A stretch of DNA of 38,587 nt. Origin: Opitutales bacterium. GTDB taxonomy: Bacteria; Verrucomicrobiota; Verrucomicrobiia; Opitutales; T3Sed10-336. Numbering within the stretch: the first letter of the stretch is position 1; each line of letters starts with the position of its first letter. This document shows, in pieces, positions 18,220-26,340 of this stretch. Location: positions 1 to 38,587 of the forward strand of contig JAFIGF010000105.1 of the NCBI GenBank assembly GCA_020831535.1. Direction: 5' to 3'. The position numbers and the translations under genes are program-made. The notes under the pieces are model-generated. The model did no database searches and had not been told where the DNA came from. It saw only the letters and a program-made list of their open reading frames with translations.

Positions 18220-19486
18220 CGCCGACCTCCTTTAGCAAACCCCGCAACGCCAATCCCCGCCCCCGCACCAGCAGGGAATGGGGATCCTTCAGCAAAGCCC
18301 CCTCACCTTCCGGAAGCACCCCGGCAATGGAGGAAGCACGGATTTCCCCCGCCAATTCCTCCAGCAACTCCCCCAAGGACTCTTCCCCGTTTTCAAGCTC
18401 CGCAAAATGGCGGAGCAACTCTCCCACAAAGTCATCCCCTTTTTGCCGAGCCGTCAAATCGATGGGGGGTGTCGTTTGATTGTCCAGGCCTTCCAGATAG
18501 ATAAAACGGCTCTCGTAATCATTGAGTTCCTGAAAACTTTCCCGCAACGCCTCAACCTGCCGTTCCTCCGACAGCCGAAAAAATAACGGCGTCTGCCCGG
18601 TCACCTGCAGACGCAACAAGACCGAACGCCCTTCCCCCAAAAGCGTCTCCCGTAATTGCCGAAGACGATCAAAGAGACCGCTCTCGTCCTCCACCCCGTT
18701 GAGGTCCAGCCGTGCCGTCCGGAATTCGACCTCCGCCAGCGGCAGGAAACGATCTGCCGTCAAATGCTGACCTGAAACCTCGACCAACTCAGCCCCTTTG
18801 GGACCAGTTTCCTTGAAATGCCGACCCTGTAAATTTCCGGGATAGACCATGCGGGGTTCCACCTCCTGCAAGACCTCCGCTTTGTGGATATGTCCCAGCG
18901 CCCAGTAATCCATCCCCGCCCGCCGCAGGTCCTCGAGAGAAAAAGGACAATAAGGCTCATGGTCCTTGTTTCCACTGACCGCCCCGTGAAGCAAGCCAAT
19001 CGCAAATGGGTCGCCGGGTTCTTTGCGGAAATCCACGGCAAAATTCTGATACTCCTCCCGTTGGCCAAAGCTCACCCCATAAACCGCCGCCAGATCCTTG
19101 CCGCCACGGGAAAAAACCCGCCGCTCCACCGAACCAGCCGGGAAGCGATGAACATTGTCCGGCAAGCGAAAGCCCTTGGACCAATGGTCGAAGGGGTCGT
19201 GGTTTCCACAGATCAAATAAACGGTGATGCCGCCTTCCCGCAGTTTTCGGAGACCCTCGTAGAAATGTGCCTGAGCCCCTAAACTGACCGCCGCTGAATC
19301 AAAGGTATCACCCGCCAAGAGCAAAAAATCGACCTTTTCTTCCAAACAAGCCCCGATCAAATGTTCAAACGCCTTCCGCCCTCTGCGAACCAACGCCTTG
19401 CCCAGCTCCTCATCCAACCGGTGCAGCCCCTGATAAGGGCTCTCCAAATGCAAATCGGCAGCATGTATAAATCGAAAATCAGCCAT
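18209..19486 (-). CDS. SbcD/YhaO-like metallophosphoesterase (DNA repair exonuclease)
   Basis: A 425-residue calcineurin-like phosphoesterase. Metal motifs: D11 and H13 in FIHAADLHLES, Asp in LLLAGDTFDS, GNHDPFDHW, His in IGLLHGAVSG and the pair in WALGHIHKAEV. The C-terminal third (after about residue 250) resembles the DNA-binding/capping region of SbcD-YhaO proteins. It should be the nuclease partner of the YhaN-like ATPase whose gene it overlaps, giving an SbcCD/Mre11-Rad50-like complex. The start ATG at 19486 lies only five bases after the stop of a sodium symporter gene, so the nuclease pair shares a transcript with two transporters. Confidence 0.9.
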   Translation of the reverse strand: MADFRFIHAADLHLESPYQGLHRLDEELGKALVRRGRKAFEHLIGACLEEKVDFLLLAGDTFDSAAVSLGAQAHFYEGLRKLREGGITVYLICGNHDPFDHWSKGFRLPDNVHRFPAGSVERRVFSRGGKDLAAVYGVSFGQREEYQNFAVDFRKEPGDPFAIGLLHGAVSGNKDHEPYCPFSLEDLRRAGMDYWALGHIHKAEVLQEVEPRMVYPGNLQGRHFKETGPKGAELVEVSGQHLTADRFLPLAEVEFRTARLDLNGVEDESGLFDRLRQLRETLLGEGRSVLLRLQVTGQTPLFFRLSEERQVEALRESFQELNDYESRFIYLEGLDNQTTPPIDLTARQKGDDFVGELLRHFAELENGEESLGELLEELAGEIRASSIAGVLPEGEGALLKDPHSLLVRGRGLALRGLLKEVGDEN

Positions 19487-19491
19487 TTAGA

Positions 19492-20895
19492 TCACCCGTT
19501 GAAAAATTCAAAGACGTTGTAAACCAAAACCACCAAAATAGCAATGGGGGCGACATACCGAATCATAAAGCACCAAATTCGTTGCCACGGAAAGGCCGAA
19601 GGCCTTCCTTGTTGGAGATCCTTCAAGGCATTCTCAATGCCCCACCCCCAGCCGACAAAAAGGGAAATCCCCAATCCGGCCACCGGCAAGGCGATGGTGA
19701 CATATATATTATCCAGAAGACTGAAAAAGCTGAAGCCCCACCCAAACATGCCACTCGCATGGAAAAAACTCGTGTCCACCTGACTCAGGAGGGATGGGAT
19801 TCCGAGCAAAAAAGCCCCCAACGCAATAGCGCACGCCGCCTGCGGGCGACTCATCCCTTTTTCATCAATCAAATAGGCCGTGGCCGCTTCCAGAAGCGAG
19901 ACCGATGAAGTCAGAGCGGCAACCAGCAATAAGGCGAAAAACAAAACCGAGAACAGCCAGCTCATGGGCAACTCGTGAAAAATTCCCGACAAAACCACGA
20001 AGATCAGCCCGGCGCCTCCGTCCAATTGCTCGACCTCAGCCACCGCCATTACGGTGAAAAGAGCAGGGAAAATAATCAACCCGGCCAAAACGGCAATCAA
20101 GGTATCAAGCCCCACCACGGAAACCGCCGCATTCGGCAGATTCTCCTTTTGGCGAAGATAGCTACCATAGGTGATAATCGCTCCCATCCCCAGTCCCAGA
20201 GAGAAAAACGCCTGCCCCAGGGCAAGAAGGAAATAGGAGCTATCCCAATCCGAAAACCGCGGGACCAAATAATACTGCAAACCATCCAGGCTGCCGGACA
20301 AGGTAAGCGAGCGGAACATCAAGGCCAGCAGAAGGAGAAGAAAAAGGGGCATGGCGAATTTGATCATCCCCTCAATGCCCCGCTTGATCCCCAAGGCCAC
20401 GATCACCGCGGTTAGCCCAATAAAAAGAAAATGCGCCAGCAGGACAACGGGAACATTGGCCGTCGTACGGTCAAAAAAAGCCGCCGTCCCCTCCTTCACC
20501 GGCTCGGTAAAGGTTCCCGCAAACGAGGCAAAGAGATAAATCCCCGCCCAACCCGCCACCACACTGTAGAACGAAGTGATGACCGCTCCCGTAACAACGC
20601 TCAACAGGCCAAAAAGATACCAATTCGTCCCCGGCTTAAGCCGCTTCATCGCCCCCACCGGATTTTTTTGCCCGGCCCGGCCGATCACCATCTCGGCCAA
20701 CATGACAGGGAGCCCAATGGCCAAAATGCAAATAATATACAGGAGCAGAAACAGGCCGCCCCCGCCATCCGCTACCGAAATCGGAAACCGCCAGATATTG
20801 CCCAACCCAATGGCCGAACCCGCCGCCGCAAAAATAAAAACGAGCCCCGAACCCCAATGTCCACGCGAATTTTCCGGTGTTTGGTCAGCGGGCAT
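19492..20895 (-). CDS. sodium-dependent transporter, NSS/SNF family (second copy)
   Basis: A 467-residue inner-membrane symporter with about 11-12 helices. Helix 1 has the NSS signature FAAAGSAIGLGNIWRFPISV, in which the conserved gate Arg is present, followed by DGGGGLFLL, where most relatives have ENGGGAF. LAEMVIGRAGQKNPVGAMK follows helix 2. Such transporters use sodium to import amino acids or related amines; the substrate cannot be predicted. The start ATG 20895 lies 88 bases after the stop of a paralog on the same strand. The two copies share layout and many motifs, so they arose by tandem duplication. Confidence 0.9.
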   Translation of the reverse strand: MPADQTPENSRGHWGSGLVFIFAAAGSAIGLGNIWRFPISVADGGGGLFLLLYIICILAIGLPVMLAEMVIGRAGQKNPVGAMKRLKPGTNWYLFGLLSVVTGAVITSFYSVVAGWAGIYLFASFAGTFTEPVKEGTAAFFDRTTANVPVVLLAHFLFIGLTAVIVALGIKRGIEGMIKFAMPLFLLLLLALMFRSLTLSGSLDGLQYYLVPRFSDWDSSYFLLALGQAFFSLGLGMGAIITYGSYLRQKENLPNAAVSVVGLDTLIAVLAGLIIFPALFTVMAVAEVEQLDGGAGLIFVVLSGIFHELPMSWLFSVLFFALLLVAALTSSVSLLEAATAYLIDEKGMSRPQAACAIALGAFLLGIPSLLSQVDTSFFHASGMFGWGFSFFSLLDNIYVTIALPVAGLGISLFVGWGWGIENALKDLQQGRPSAFPWQRIWCFMIRYVAPIAILVVLVYNVFEFFNG

Positions 20896-20982
20896 CAGGA
20901 CAAGAATAAGCGTAAAGATACATCCGGTTTTTAGAATGCCCTTCCCGATGCGACACGGGGAAACCCATACGGTCCCTCGGGA

Positions 20983-22419
20983 TCATCCGAGAAATATACT
21001 GACCAGATTGGACCCCAAAACAATCAAGATCGCAATCGGAGCCACATAGCGGATCATAAAACACCAGGTCCGCTTCAGGACAAAGGTCGGGGTTTCATGC
21101 TGAATTTCCTTGAGGGCATTCGGAATACCCCAAACCCAACCGACAAAGAGTGAGAGGCCCAGCGCCCCCACCGGGAGCAAAATCTGGAAGGTAAGGAGGT
21201 ATTTAACTTCAAAAACCGACATCCCTCCAGCGAAAGGAAGATTGGTGAAAAAGGCCGAGGCCCCAAACCCGAGGGCGGTTGGAATGGCGACCACAAAAAC
21301 CGCTCCCGAGGAAAGCCAGGCCGCTTTGCGGCGACCAATTTTCCAGTCATCAACCAAGTGCGCGGTAATCACCTCCAGAATACTAATAGCCGAGGTCAGC
21401 GCCGCGATCCCCAACAAAAGGAAAAAGGCACTGCTGAAAAAGATAACCGCCCCATCGCCACCCGGAAGCTCGCCGAGGATTTGGGGGAAAACCTGGAAGA
21501 CCAAGCCCATGCCCGACATTAGCAGGGAATCCAAATCTCCTCCATGCACCACCACCGTGAAGAAGATCACCGGAAAAATAATCAACCCGGCCAGAATCGC
21601 GATCACCACATCCATCGAGACCACCTGCCCGGCAGAGGTGGGGAGGTTCTCTTTCTTACTCAGGTAACTCCCGTAGGTAATCATTACCCCCATTCCCAAA
21701 CTGAGGGAGAAAAACGCCTGCCCCAAAGCCATGTTCAAGGTCCCAAAGGTAAGCTGCGAAAAGTCCGGCACCAAATAAAACTTCAGGCCCTCGCCCGCAC
21801 CCTCCAAGGTCAATGCCCGGAACATCAAGATCAGCAGAATGATCAAAAGAAGGGGCATGGAGATTTTGATCGCCCGCTCAATCCCGGTCCGGACCCCCGC
21901 AGCGACAATCACCGCCGTAAGGATCAGAAAAATGCCCATGAAGACGACCTCGTAACCGGCATTGGCGGTCATGCTCTCATACATTTCCTCGAAGTAAACA
22001 CCGGCCTCTGCGGTCCCTTCCGGAAGAATAAGATTCCCCCCGGCGGCTTGGAAAAAATAGAAAACCGTCCACCCCGAAATTACGATGTAGAAGGAAAGAA
22101 TAACAAAGCCGGTAAAAACCCCCAAACCGCCAACCAGGTACCAGGGCGTTCCCTTTTTAAGATTCTTTAGCGCCCCCACCGGATTTTTCTCCCCGGCCCG
22201 GCCCAGAACCATCTCCGCCAGCATAACGGGAAAGCCCACAACAAACATGAAGAAGAGATAGACCAGGACAAAGGCTCCGCCTCCATTCTGGGCCACATTC
22301 ATTGGAAAGCCCCAAATATTCCCCAAACCAACGGCGGAACCGGCTGCCGCAAAAATGAAAACCAAACGCGAACCCCACTGCCCGCGGGAAGGAATTTTTG
22401 ATTGCTCCATGGGTGCCAT
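20983..22419 (-). CDS. sodium-dependent transporter, NSS/SNF family (first copy)
   Basis: A 478-residue symporter paralogous to the next gene downstream. Helix 1 reads FAAAGSAVGLGNIWGFPMNV followed by QNGGGAFVL; the Arg that forms the outer gate in LeuT-type proteins (NxxRFP) is Gly here. LAEMVLGRAGEKNPVGALK follows helix 2. The start is taken as ATG 22419 (MAPMEQSKIPSRG); a longer frame to 22482 adds a basic segment unlike the family, and ATG 22410 is also possible. It is the first gene of the minus-strand run leading through the paralog to the SbcCD-like genes. Two tandem REP-like units lie just upstream. Confidence 0.88.
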   Translation of the reverse strand: MAPMEQSKIPSRGQWGSRLVFIFAAAGSAVGLGNIWGFPMNVAQNGGGAFVLVYLFFMFVVGFPVMLAEMVLGRAGEKNPVGALKNLKKGTPWYLVGGLGVFTGFVILSFYIVISGWTVFYFFQAAGGNLILPEGTAEAGVYFEEMYESMTANAGYEVVFMGIFLILTAVIVAAGVRTGIERAIKISMPLLLIILLILMFRALTLEGAGEGLKFYLVPDFSQLTFGTLNMALGQAFFSLSLGMGVMITYGSYLSKKENLPTSAGQVVSMDVVIAILAGLIIFPVIFFTVVVHGGDLDSLLMSGMGLVFQVFPQILGELPGGDGAVIFFSSAFFLLLGIAALTSAISILEVITAHLVDDWKIGRRKAAWLSSGAVFVVAIPTALGFGASAFFTNLPFAGGMSVFEVKYLLTFQILLPVGALGLSLFVGWVWGIPNALKEIQHETPTFVLKRTWCFMIRYVAPIAILIVLGSNLVSIFLG

Positions 22420-22490
22420 AATAAAAAAACGATGAAATCTGTTCGTAAATCTAGAAAGTCTCTCCCCCAAGATGCAACGCAAAAGAAACG

Positions 22491-22547
22491 GCGCATTTTC
22501 AAGGGACTGTCCCTACAGGGCGCATTTTCAAGGGACTGTCCCTACAG
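22491..22547. repeat. two tandem 29-base REP-like units
   Basis: A 28-base unit, GCGCATTTTC followed by AAGGGACTGTCCCTACAG, occurs twice in direct repeat with a 29-base period. Each unit contains the perfect palindrome AGGGACTGTCCCT minus its centre. They sit between the divergent/adjacent genes at 22419 and 22590 and match the palindromes at 215, 3911, 32005 and 32730. Confidence 0.85.
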
Positions 22548-22589
22548 TATTGACACTGCCCTTCGAACTGCGGCTTCCTCCATCACCTG

Positions 22590-24188
22590 TTACTCGTTGC
22601 CTAGGCCGAGGGGGGTGGCGTCGCCGTCGCGGGAAACTTCGGGAAGGTTGCCGCGGCCGGAGTTGGTCAGTTTCGCCTGGTAGGTAAAGAGATCGGTGCG
22701 GCGATTCAGCCGGGGGGTCACTGAACCGTGCTCCCGGGCTTCGTACAGATCGTCGAGATTTACATCGCAGACGAGAATGGTCTCCTCATTGTAATCCGCT
22801 TCCGCAGCAATGGCGTCGCGGGCAAAGGCAAAATCAGAAGGGGTCAGCACGGAGGCCTGAGCGTACTGGATGTCCATGTTGGAAACATCCGGCAAATTGC
22901 CCACGGTTCCGGTAAGAGCCACATAGACCTGGTTTTCAATCGCCCGCGCCTGGGCACAATAGCGAACCCGCAGATACCCCTGCCGGTTGTCGGTGCAGAA
23001 AGGCACGAAAATAATATCCACCCCCTGGTCGGCTAGCCACCGGGACGCTTCGGGGAATTCGATGTCGTAACAAATCTGAATGCCGATACGGGCCTTGGGG
23101 GTCTCAATCACCCGCAGACAATCCCCACCGGTAATTTGCCACCATTTGCTTTCGTTGGGAGTGATGTGCAATTTCGGTTGCTCCACCACCTCGCCATCCG
23201 GCAGGCAAACAAAGCAGATGTTAAACATTTTATCGTCCCGAGCCACCGGATGGCTTCCGGAAATCAGCGTAATCCCATACCGGACCGCCAAACCTTTCAT
23301 CAATTGACGAAACTCCGGGGTTAACTCCGCCAATTTACGGATGCCTTCCTGCGGAGTATGAGTGCCGGTTTGGGAGAGAAGCTGAACACTTAAAAATTCC
23401 GGCAGAAGCACAAAATCACTGCCGTATTCGGCGGCGATTTCGACAAAATACTTCACTTGCGCAGCAAATTCATCGAAGGAGCTGAGTTTCCTCATCTGGT
23501 ATTGCACGCATGATATACGCGCCTTACGGACCTCCCGCGACGGCGCCTCGTGCTCGGGATTCAGCCATTCAAACAGCGCGGCAAAATTCCGGCTGCGGGG
23601 ATCGGGGGTATAGTGGGGCAAAATCCCCCGCAGAACATACCCTTCCCGCAGAAGGGTTCCCAACACCGGATCCTCAATTTCTTTCTGCACGACTCTTTCC
23701 GCATACTCCTCGGGGGATGTTTTATCGGCATACTTGTCGTAATGCCAGAGCCGGGCCCCGACGAGGATACGACGGATATTTTTCCGCCGGGCCAACTCCC
23801 GCCGGGCCCGGTACAGGGCGCGGGCCACCCCCTGCCCCCGGCACTCGGGATGAACATACAAATCGACCCCATACAGGGTGGTTCCAAAGGCATCGTGATT
23901 GGAGAAAAATCCGCCGTCGGTTATCCCGGCCCAGGTATGCGCCCGGTGCGGATCCTTGCCCATGTGCACCATCAAGCTGGAAGCCGCACCGATGATGACC
24001 CCGTCTTTTTCCACCACCATCTGCCCTTCGGGAAAATGCTGCAAATGGCTCTCGAGATGGGCTGCGGTCCAACGCGCACTCTTTTCTCCGGGCAAGGGGT
24101 AGCAAATTTCATTGAGTTCGACGAGAGCCTCGATATCAGCAGAGTCGGCACTTCGCACCGCCCATTGGGGAAATTCCTTTGGTTTCAT
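22590..24188 (-). CDS. GNAT acetyltransferase fused to carbon-nitrogen hydrolase (nitrilase family)
   Basis: A 532-residue two-domain enzyme. Residues 1 to about 215 are a GNAT N-acetyltransferase; the acetyl-CoA loop CRGQGVARAL is at 116-125. From about residue 222 the nitrilase fold follows, with the triad E264 (LLPEFLS), K339 (EQPKLHITP) and C373 (GIQICYDIEFPE). Similar GNAT-nitrilase fusions exist in bacteria but their substrate is unknown; a reaction on an amide that is first or then acetylated is only a guess. ATG 24188 is chosen because it starts the GNAT domain directly. The gene follows a Gfo/Idh/MocA gene by about 55 bases on the same strand. Confidence 0.9.
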   Translation of the reverse strand: MKPKEFPQWAVRSADSADIEALVELNEICYPLPGEKSARWTAAHLESHLQHFPEGQMVVEKDGVIIGAASSLMVHMGKDPHRAHTWAGITDGGFFSNHDAFGTTLYGVDLYVHPECRGQGVARALYRARRELARRKNIRRILVGARLWHYDKYADKTSPEEYAERVVQKEIEDPVLGTLLREGYVLRGILPHYTPDPRSRNFAALFEWLNPEHEAPSREVRKARISCVQYQMRKLSSFDEFAAQVKYFVEIAAEYGSDFVLLPEFLSVQLLSQTGTHTPQEGIRKLAELTPEFRQLMKGLAVRYGITLISGSHPVARDDKMFNICFVCLPDGEVVEQPKLHITPNESKWWQITGGDCLRVIETPKARIGIQICYDIEFPEASRWLADQGVDIIFVPFCTDNRQGYLRVRYCAQARAIENQVYVALTGTVGNLPDVSNMDIQYAQASVLTPSDFAFARDAIAAEADYNEETILVCDVNLDDLYEAREHGSVTPRLNRRTDLFTYQAKLTNSGRGNLPEVSRDGDATPLGLGNE

Positions 24189-24244
24189 AAAACAGGCTAT
24201 AGCACAGCGCTGGAGGGCAGGCAAATCATGCCCGCAGCAATTCT

Positions 24245-25249
24245 TTATTCTTCCCCCGGATAGCGTAAGCCCCAAGAGGCCCGCATGTCATCCATTTGCT
24301 CCGCCAGCCGTTCACTCTCGGCCAGCGGCATGGTGGGGGATTCCCATTCCCCGGCCCGCAGACAGCGATGAACCTCGGCAATTTGGTGGCGGAACATTTC
24401 CTCCCAGGGCTCGGGGAAGGAGCGTACGACTTTCTCCCCTTTGGTTTCCAGCGTAACTTCCTGGGCACAAAAGAAAAGATCGGGCAGATGAATTTTGCCC
24501 TTCGTCCCGACGACCGTCGCGGTGTTGTCAGACCGAAAGGACAGGGAGGTTTCCAGCGATGCCAGAATGTCGCCCGGATAGCGGGCCTGAATGAGAACCT
24601 CGTGGTCCACTCCGGTCGGCCCGAGGGTCCCCAGCGAATTGATCGCTTCCGGATTTTGCCCGCCCGCGATCATACTGGCAAAAGACAAGGGGTAAATCCC
24701 CCGATCCAGCAGAGTTCCGCCTGCCAGAGCGGGATCAAACAAGCGGGGACAACTCTCCGGTGTTGCCGGAACCCCAAAGCTGGCGATCACCTGCCGCACC
24801 GTCCCGATACGGCCTTCGGCAATCCATTCCCGCAGCTGTACAATGGCGGGGAGGAAGCGGGTCCACATGGCCTCCATGAGGAACAATTTCTTTTCCTCGG
24901 CCTTGGCTCTCATCCGCTGCACCTCGGCGGCATTGACCGCCAGAGGCTTCTCGCAAAGAACCGGTTTTCCGGCTTCCAACGCAAGCAGGGTAGCCCCCTC
25001 GTGCAGGTTGTGCGTTCCGGCGACGTAAACCGCATCGATGTCGGGATCTTCCACTAACGCCTCATAGCTGTCGTAGCTTTTGGAGACCGCCAATTCACGG
25101 GCAAAGGTTTCCGCCTTTCCGGGAGTGCGTGAGGCGACAGCACACACCTGGGCATCCGGCAGAGCTCTGGCTCCGGCCACAAATTTACGGGCAATTCCTC
25201 CCGCTGCGAGAAGACCCCAACGGATGGGTTTATTTTTTTGGGTAGGCAT
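24245..25249 (-). CDS. Gfo/Idh/MocA family NAD(P)-dependent oxidoreductase
   Basis: A 334-residue cytosolic dehydrogenase. The N-terminal Rossmann fold has WGLLAAGGIARKFVAG (about residues 11-26) and YVAGTHNLHE; the conserved Lys is in LCEKPLAVN; the C-terminal alpha/beta domain begins at EAMWTRFLPAI. It resembles dihydrodiol dehydrogenase or glucose-fructose-oxidoreductase-like members, which oxidise sugars or cyclic diols. It is followed by the GNAT-nitrilase fusion, with which it may be co-transcribed. The substrate is unknown. Confidence 0.9.
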   Translation of the reverse strand: MPTQKNKPIRWGLLAAGGIARKFVAGARALPDAQVCAVASRTPGKAETFARELAVSKSYDSYEALVEDPDIDAVYVAGTHNLHEGATLLALEAGKPVLCEKPLAVNAAEVQRMRAKAEEKKLFLMEAMWTRFLPAIVQLREWIAEGRIGTVRQVIASFGVPATPESCPRLFDPALAGGTLLDRGIYPLSFASMIAGGQNPEAINSLGTLGPTGVDHEVLIQARYPGDILASLETSLSFRSDNTATVVGTKGKIHLPDLFFCAQEVTLETKGEKVVRSFPEPWEEMFRHQIAEVHRCLRAGEWESPTMPLAESERLAEQMDDMRASWGLRYPGEE

Positions 25250-25389
25250 GGAAGGAAAATTAAGATTTATGAGTTAATAATTAGGAAAAAGAATAGGTCG
25301 GGCAGCCGCCGGTTCCAACCTCACCACGAAAGCCCGAAAAAGCATGATCGTCAAACAACCATTCGGTAGACGGGGTAATTCGAGAAGCT

Positions 25390-25409
25390 ACCCTCGACAA
25401 GCTCAGGGT
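25390..25409. other. intergenic hairpin
   Basis: ACCCTCGACAAGCTCAGGGT forms a 5-bp stem plus inner pairs (TCGA/GCTC partly). Near-identical hairpins are frequent between genes in many bacteria. It lies between the exported protein gene and the oxidoreductase gene, both on the minus strand; the rest of 25250-25475 shows no gene. Confidence 0.4.
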
Positions 25410-25475
25410 TTGCGACAGGTCAAGGAAAACTCCGTCCCTCCAGGAAAACTGCCTTGCGGGCAGGAAAGCACCGCG

Positions 25476-26045
25476 CTACTGCGGATCAGCTCTGCCGCCG
25501 GCTCGTTGTACGGGAACTTCGCCGCTATCGGGGTCAGTCGAACGGTTGCGACGAAAAATATTGCGATTCAATTTATCGAAATCCACCTCCCCGGTCGCAT
25601 CAGCGTACTGCCGAGCGCCCAAGGCTACGTTGCGAACAGGGGCATCGGAAAGGGAAGCGGTTTCGTCAGCGAAACGCTGTTGTTGGTCCGCCCGCAAAAA
25701 CATTTGCCGGGCTTGGTCATGTTCTTGCGAAAAAATGACCCGCCGCTCAATGATGGCGGTTTCCACGGTCTTGGCATCAATCATCTTCCGGGCTTGCGGA
25801 TGCTGAGTCTGCCCAATGGTGTTCCGCCCTTGCGCCCATTGCTGCATGGACAGTACCGGAGCATCGATGCGACCGGGAGAGTGCACACCACCCATTTCCC
25901 CGGGGGAGCGGCTGCCGGACTGGATTTGCTGCTGGTAATTCAAAAACGTCTGCGGAGAACCTGATTGCTGGGCCAAAAGTCCCAGGACGCTGCCCAAAAA
26001 GAGAGCTAGCGCGGAGGAAACAATTTTGTTCCGAAAGAAAAGCAT
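25476..26045 (-). CDS. exported protein of unknown function
   Basis: A 189-residue protein not recognised. It starts MLFFRNKIVSSALALFLGSV, a clear signal peptide with likely cleavage after LLA, before QQSGSPQTF. The mature part is rich in Gln, Arg, Ser and Gly, has no Cys, and is predicted mostly helical around KMIDAKTVETAIIERRVIFS; the last 30 residues are charged and proline-rich. The ATG at 26045 is chosen because it begins the signal peptide; the open frame extends further upstream without signal-like features. Its neighbours (Gfo/Idh and thrS) give no hint. Confidence 0.6.
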   Translation of the reverse strand: MLFFRNKIVSSALALFLGSVLGLLAQQSGSPQTFLNYQQQIQSGSRSPGEMGGVHSPGRIDAPVLSMQQWAQGRNTIGQTQHPQARKMIDAKTVETAIIERRVIFSQEHDQARQMFLRADQQQRFADETASLSDAPVRNVALGARQYADATGEVDFDKLNRNIFRRNRSTDPDSGEVPVQRAGGRADPQ

Positions 26046-26117
26046 GTCCAAAGCGATGTCAGGCCAATGGCGATTCGTCAAGGCAAAACGGCACCGCCCA
26101 CGAGCGCTGCCATCGGT

Positions 26118-26237
26118 GGAACTGGAATATGCGGGGATGAGACTTGGGTCGGAGTGTTCCGCGCAGGGACACAAGGTCCCTGCTTTTGGGGGTGGACTGT
26201 AAACGGAGACCTCAGAATACCCCTAATCTCACCTCAA
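26118..26237 (+). repeat. dispersed intergenic repeat, copy A (upstream of thrS)
   Basis: The segment shares with 30290-30440 the ordered blocks CTGGAATAT, GAGACT, GGAGTGTTCCG and GCGCAGGGA, and a closing (A/G)TCTCAC box that pairs with the opening GAGA(C)T. An inner hairpin (AGGGAC...GTCCCT) lies between. It occupies most of the 295-base gap before thrS, and could affect its leader RNA, but nothing like a T-box was seen. Confidence 0.55.
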
Positions 26238-26340
26238 AAAGCGTTTCTGCGCATTGTTGGGACGCGTGCCCCTCTTCCCTCAAAAGCCGTCATTGACCTT
26301 TGCGCCAATGTTCGTTGTTTTGGATAGCTTGTCCCAGCCT

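Noticed and set aside
22491..22547. A CRISPR array
   Set aside because: Only two directly adjacent units with no spacers; the unit is a REP-like palindrome.
26046..26340. A T-box or other tRNA-sensing leader before thrS
   Set aside because: No T-box bulge sequence or terminator/antiterminator was found; the gap is explained by a dispersed repeat.
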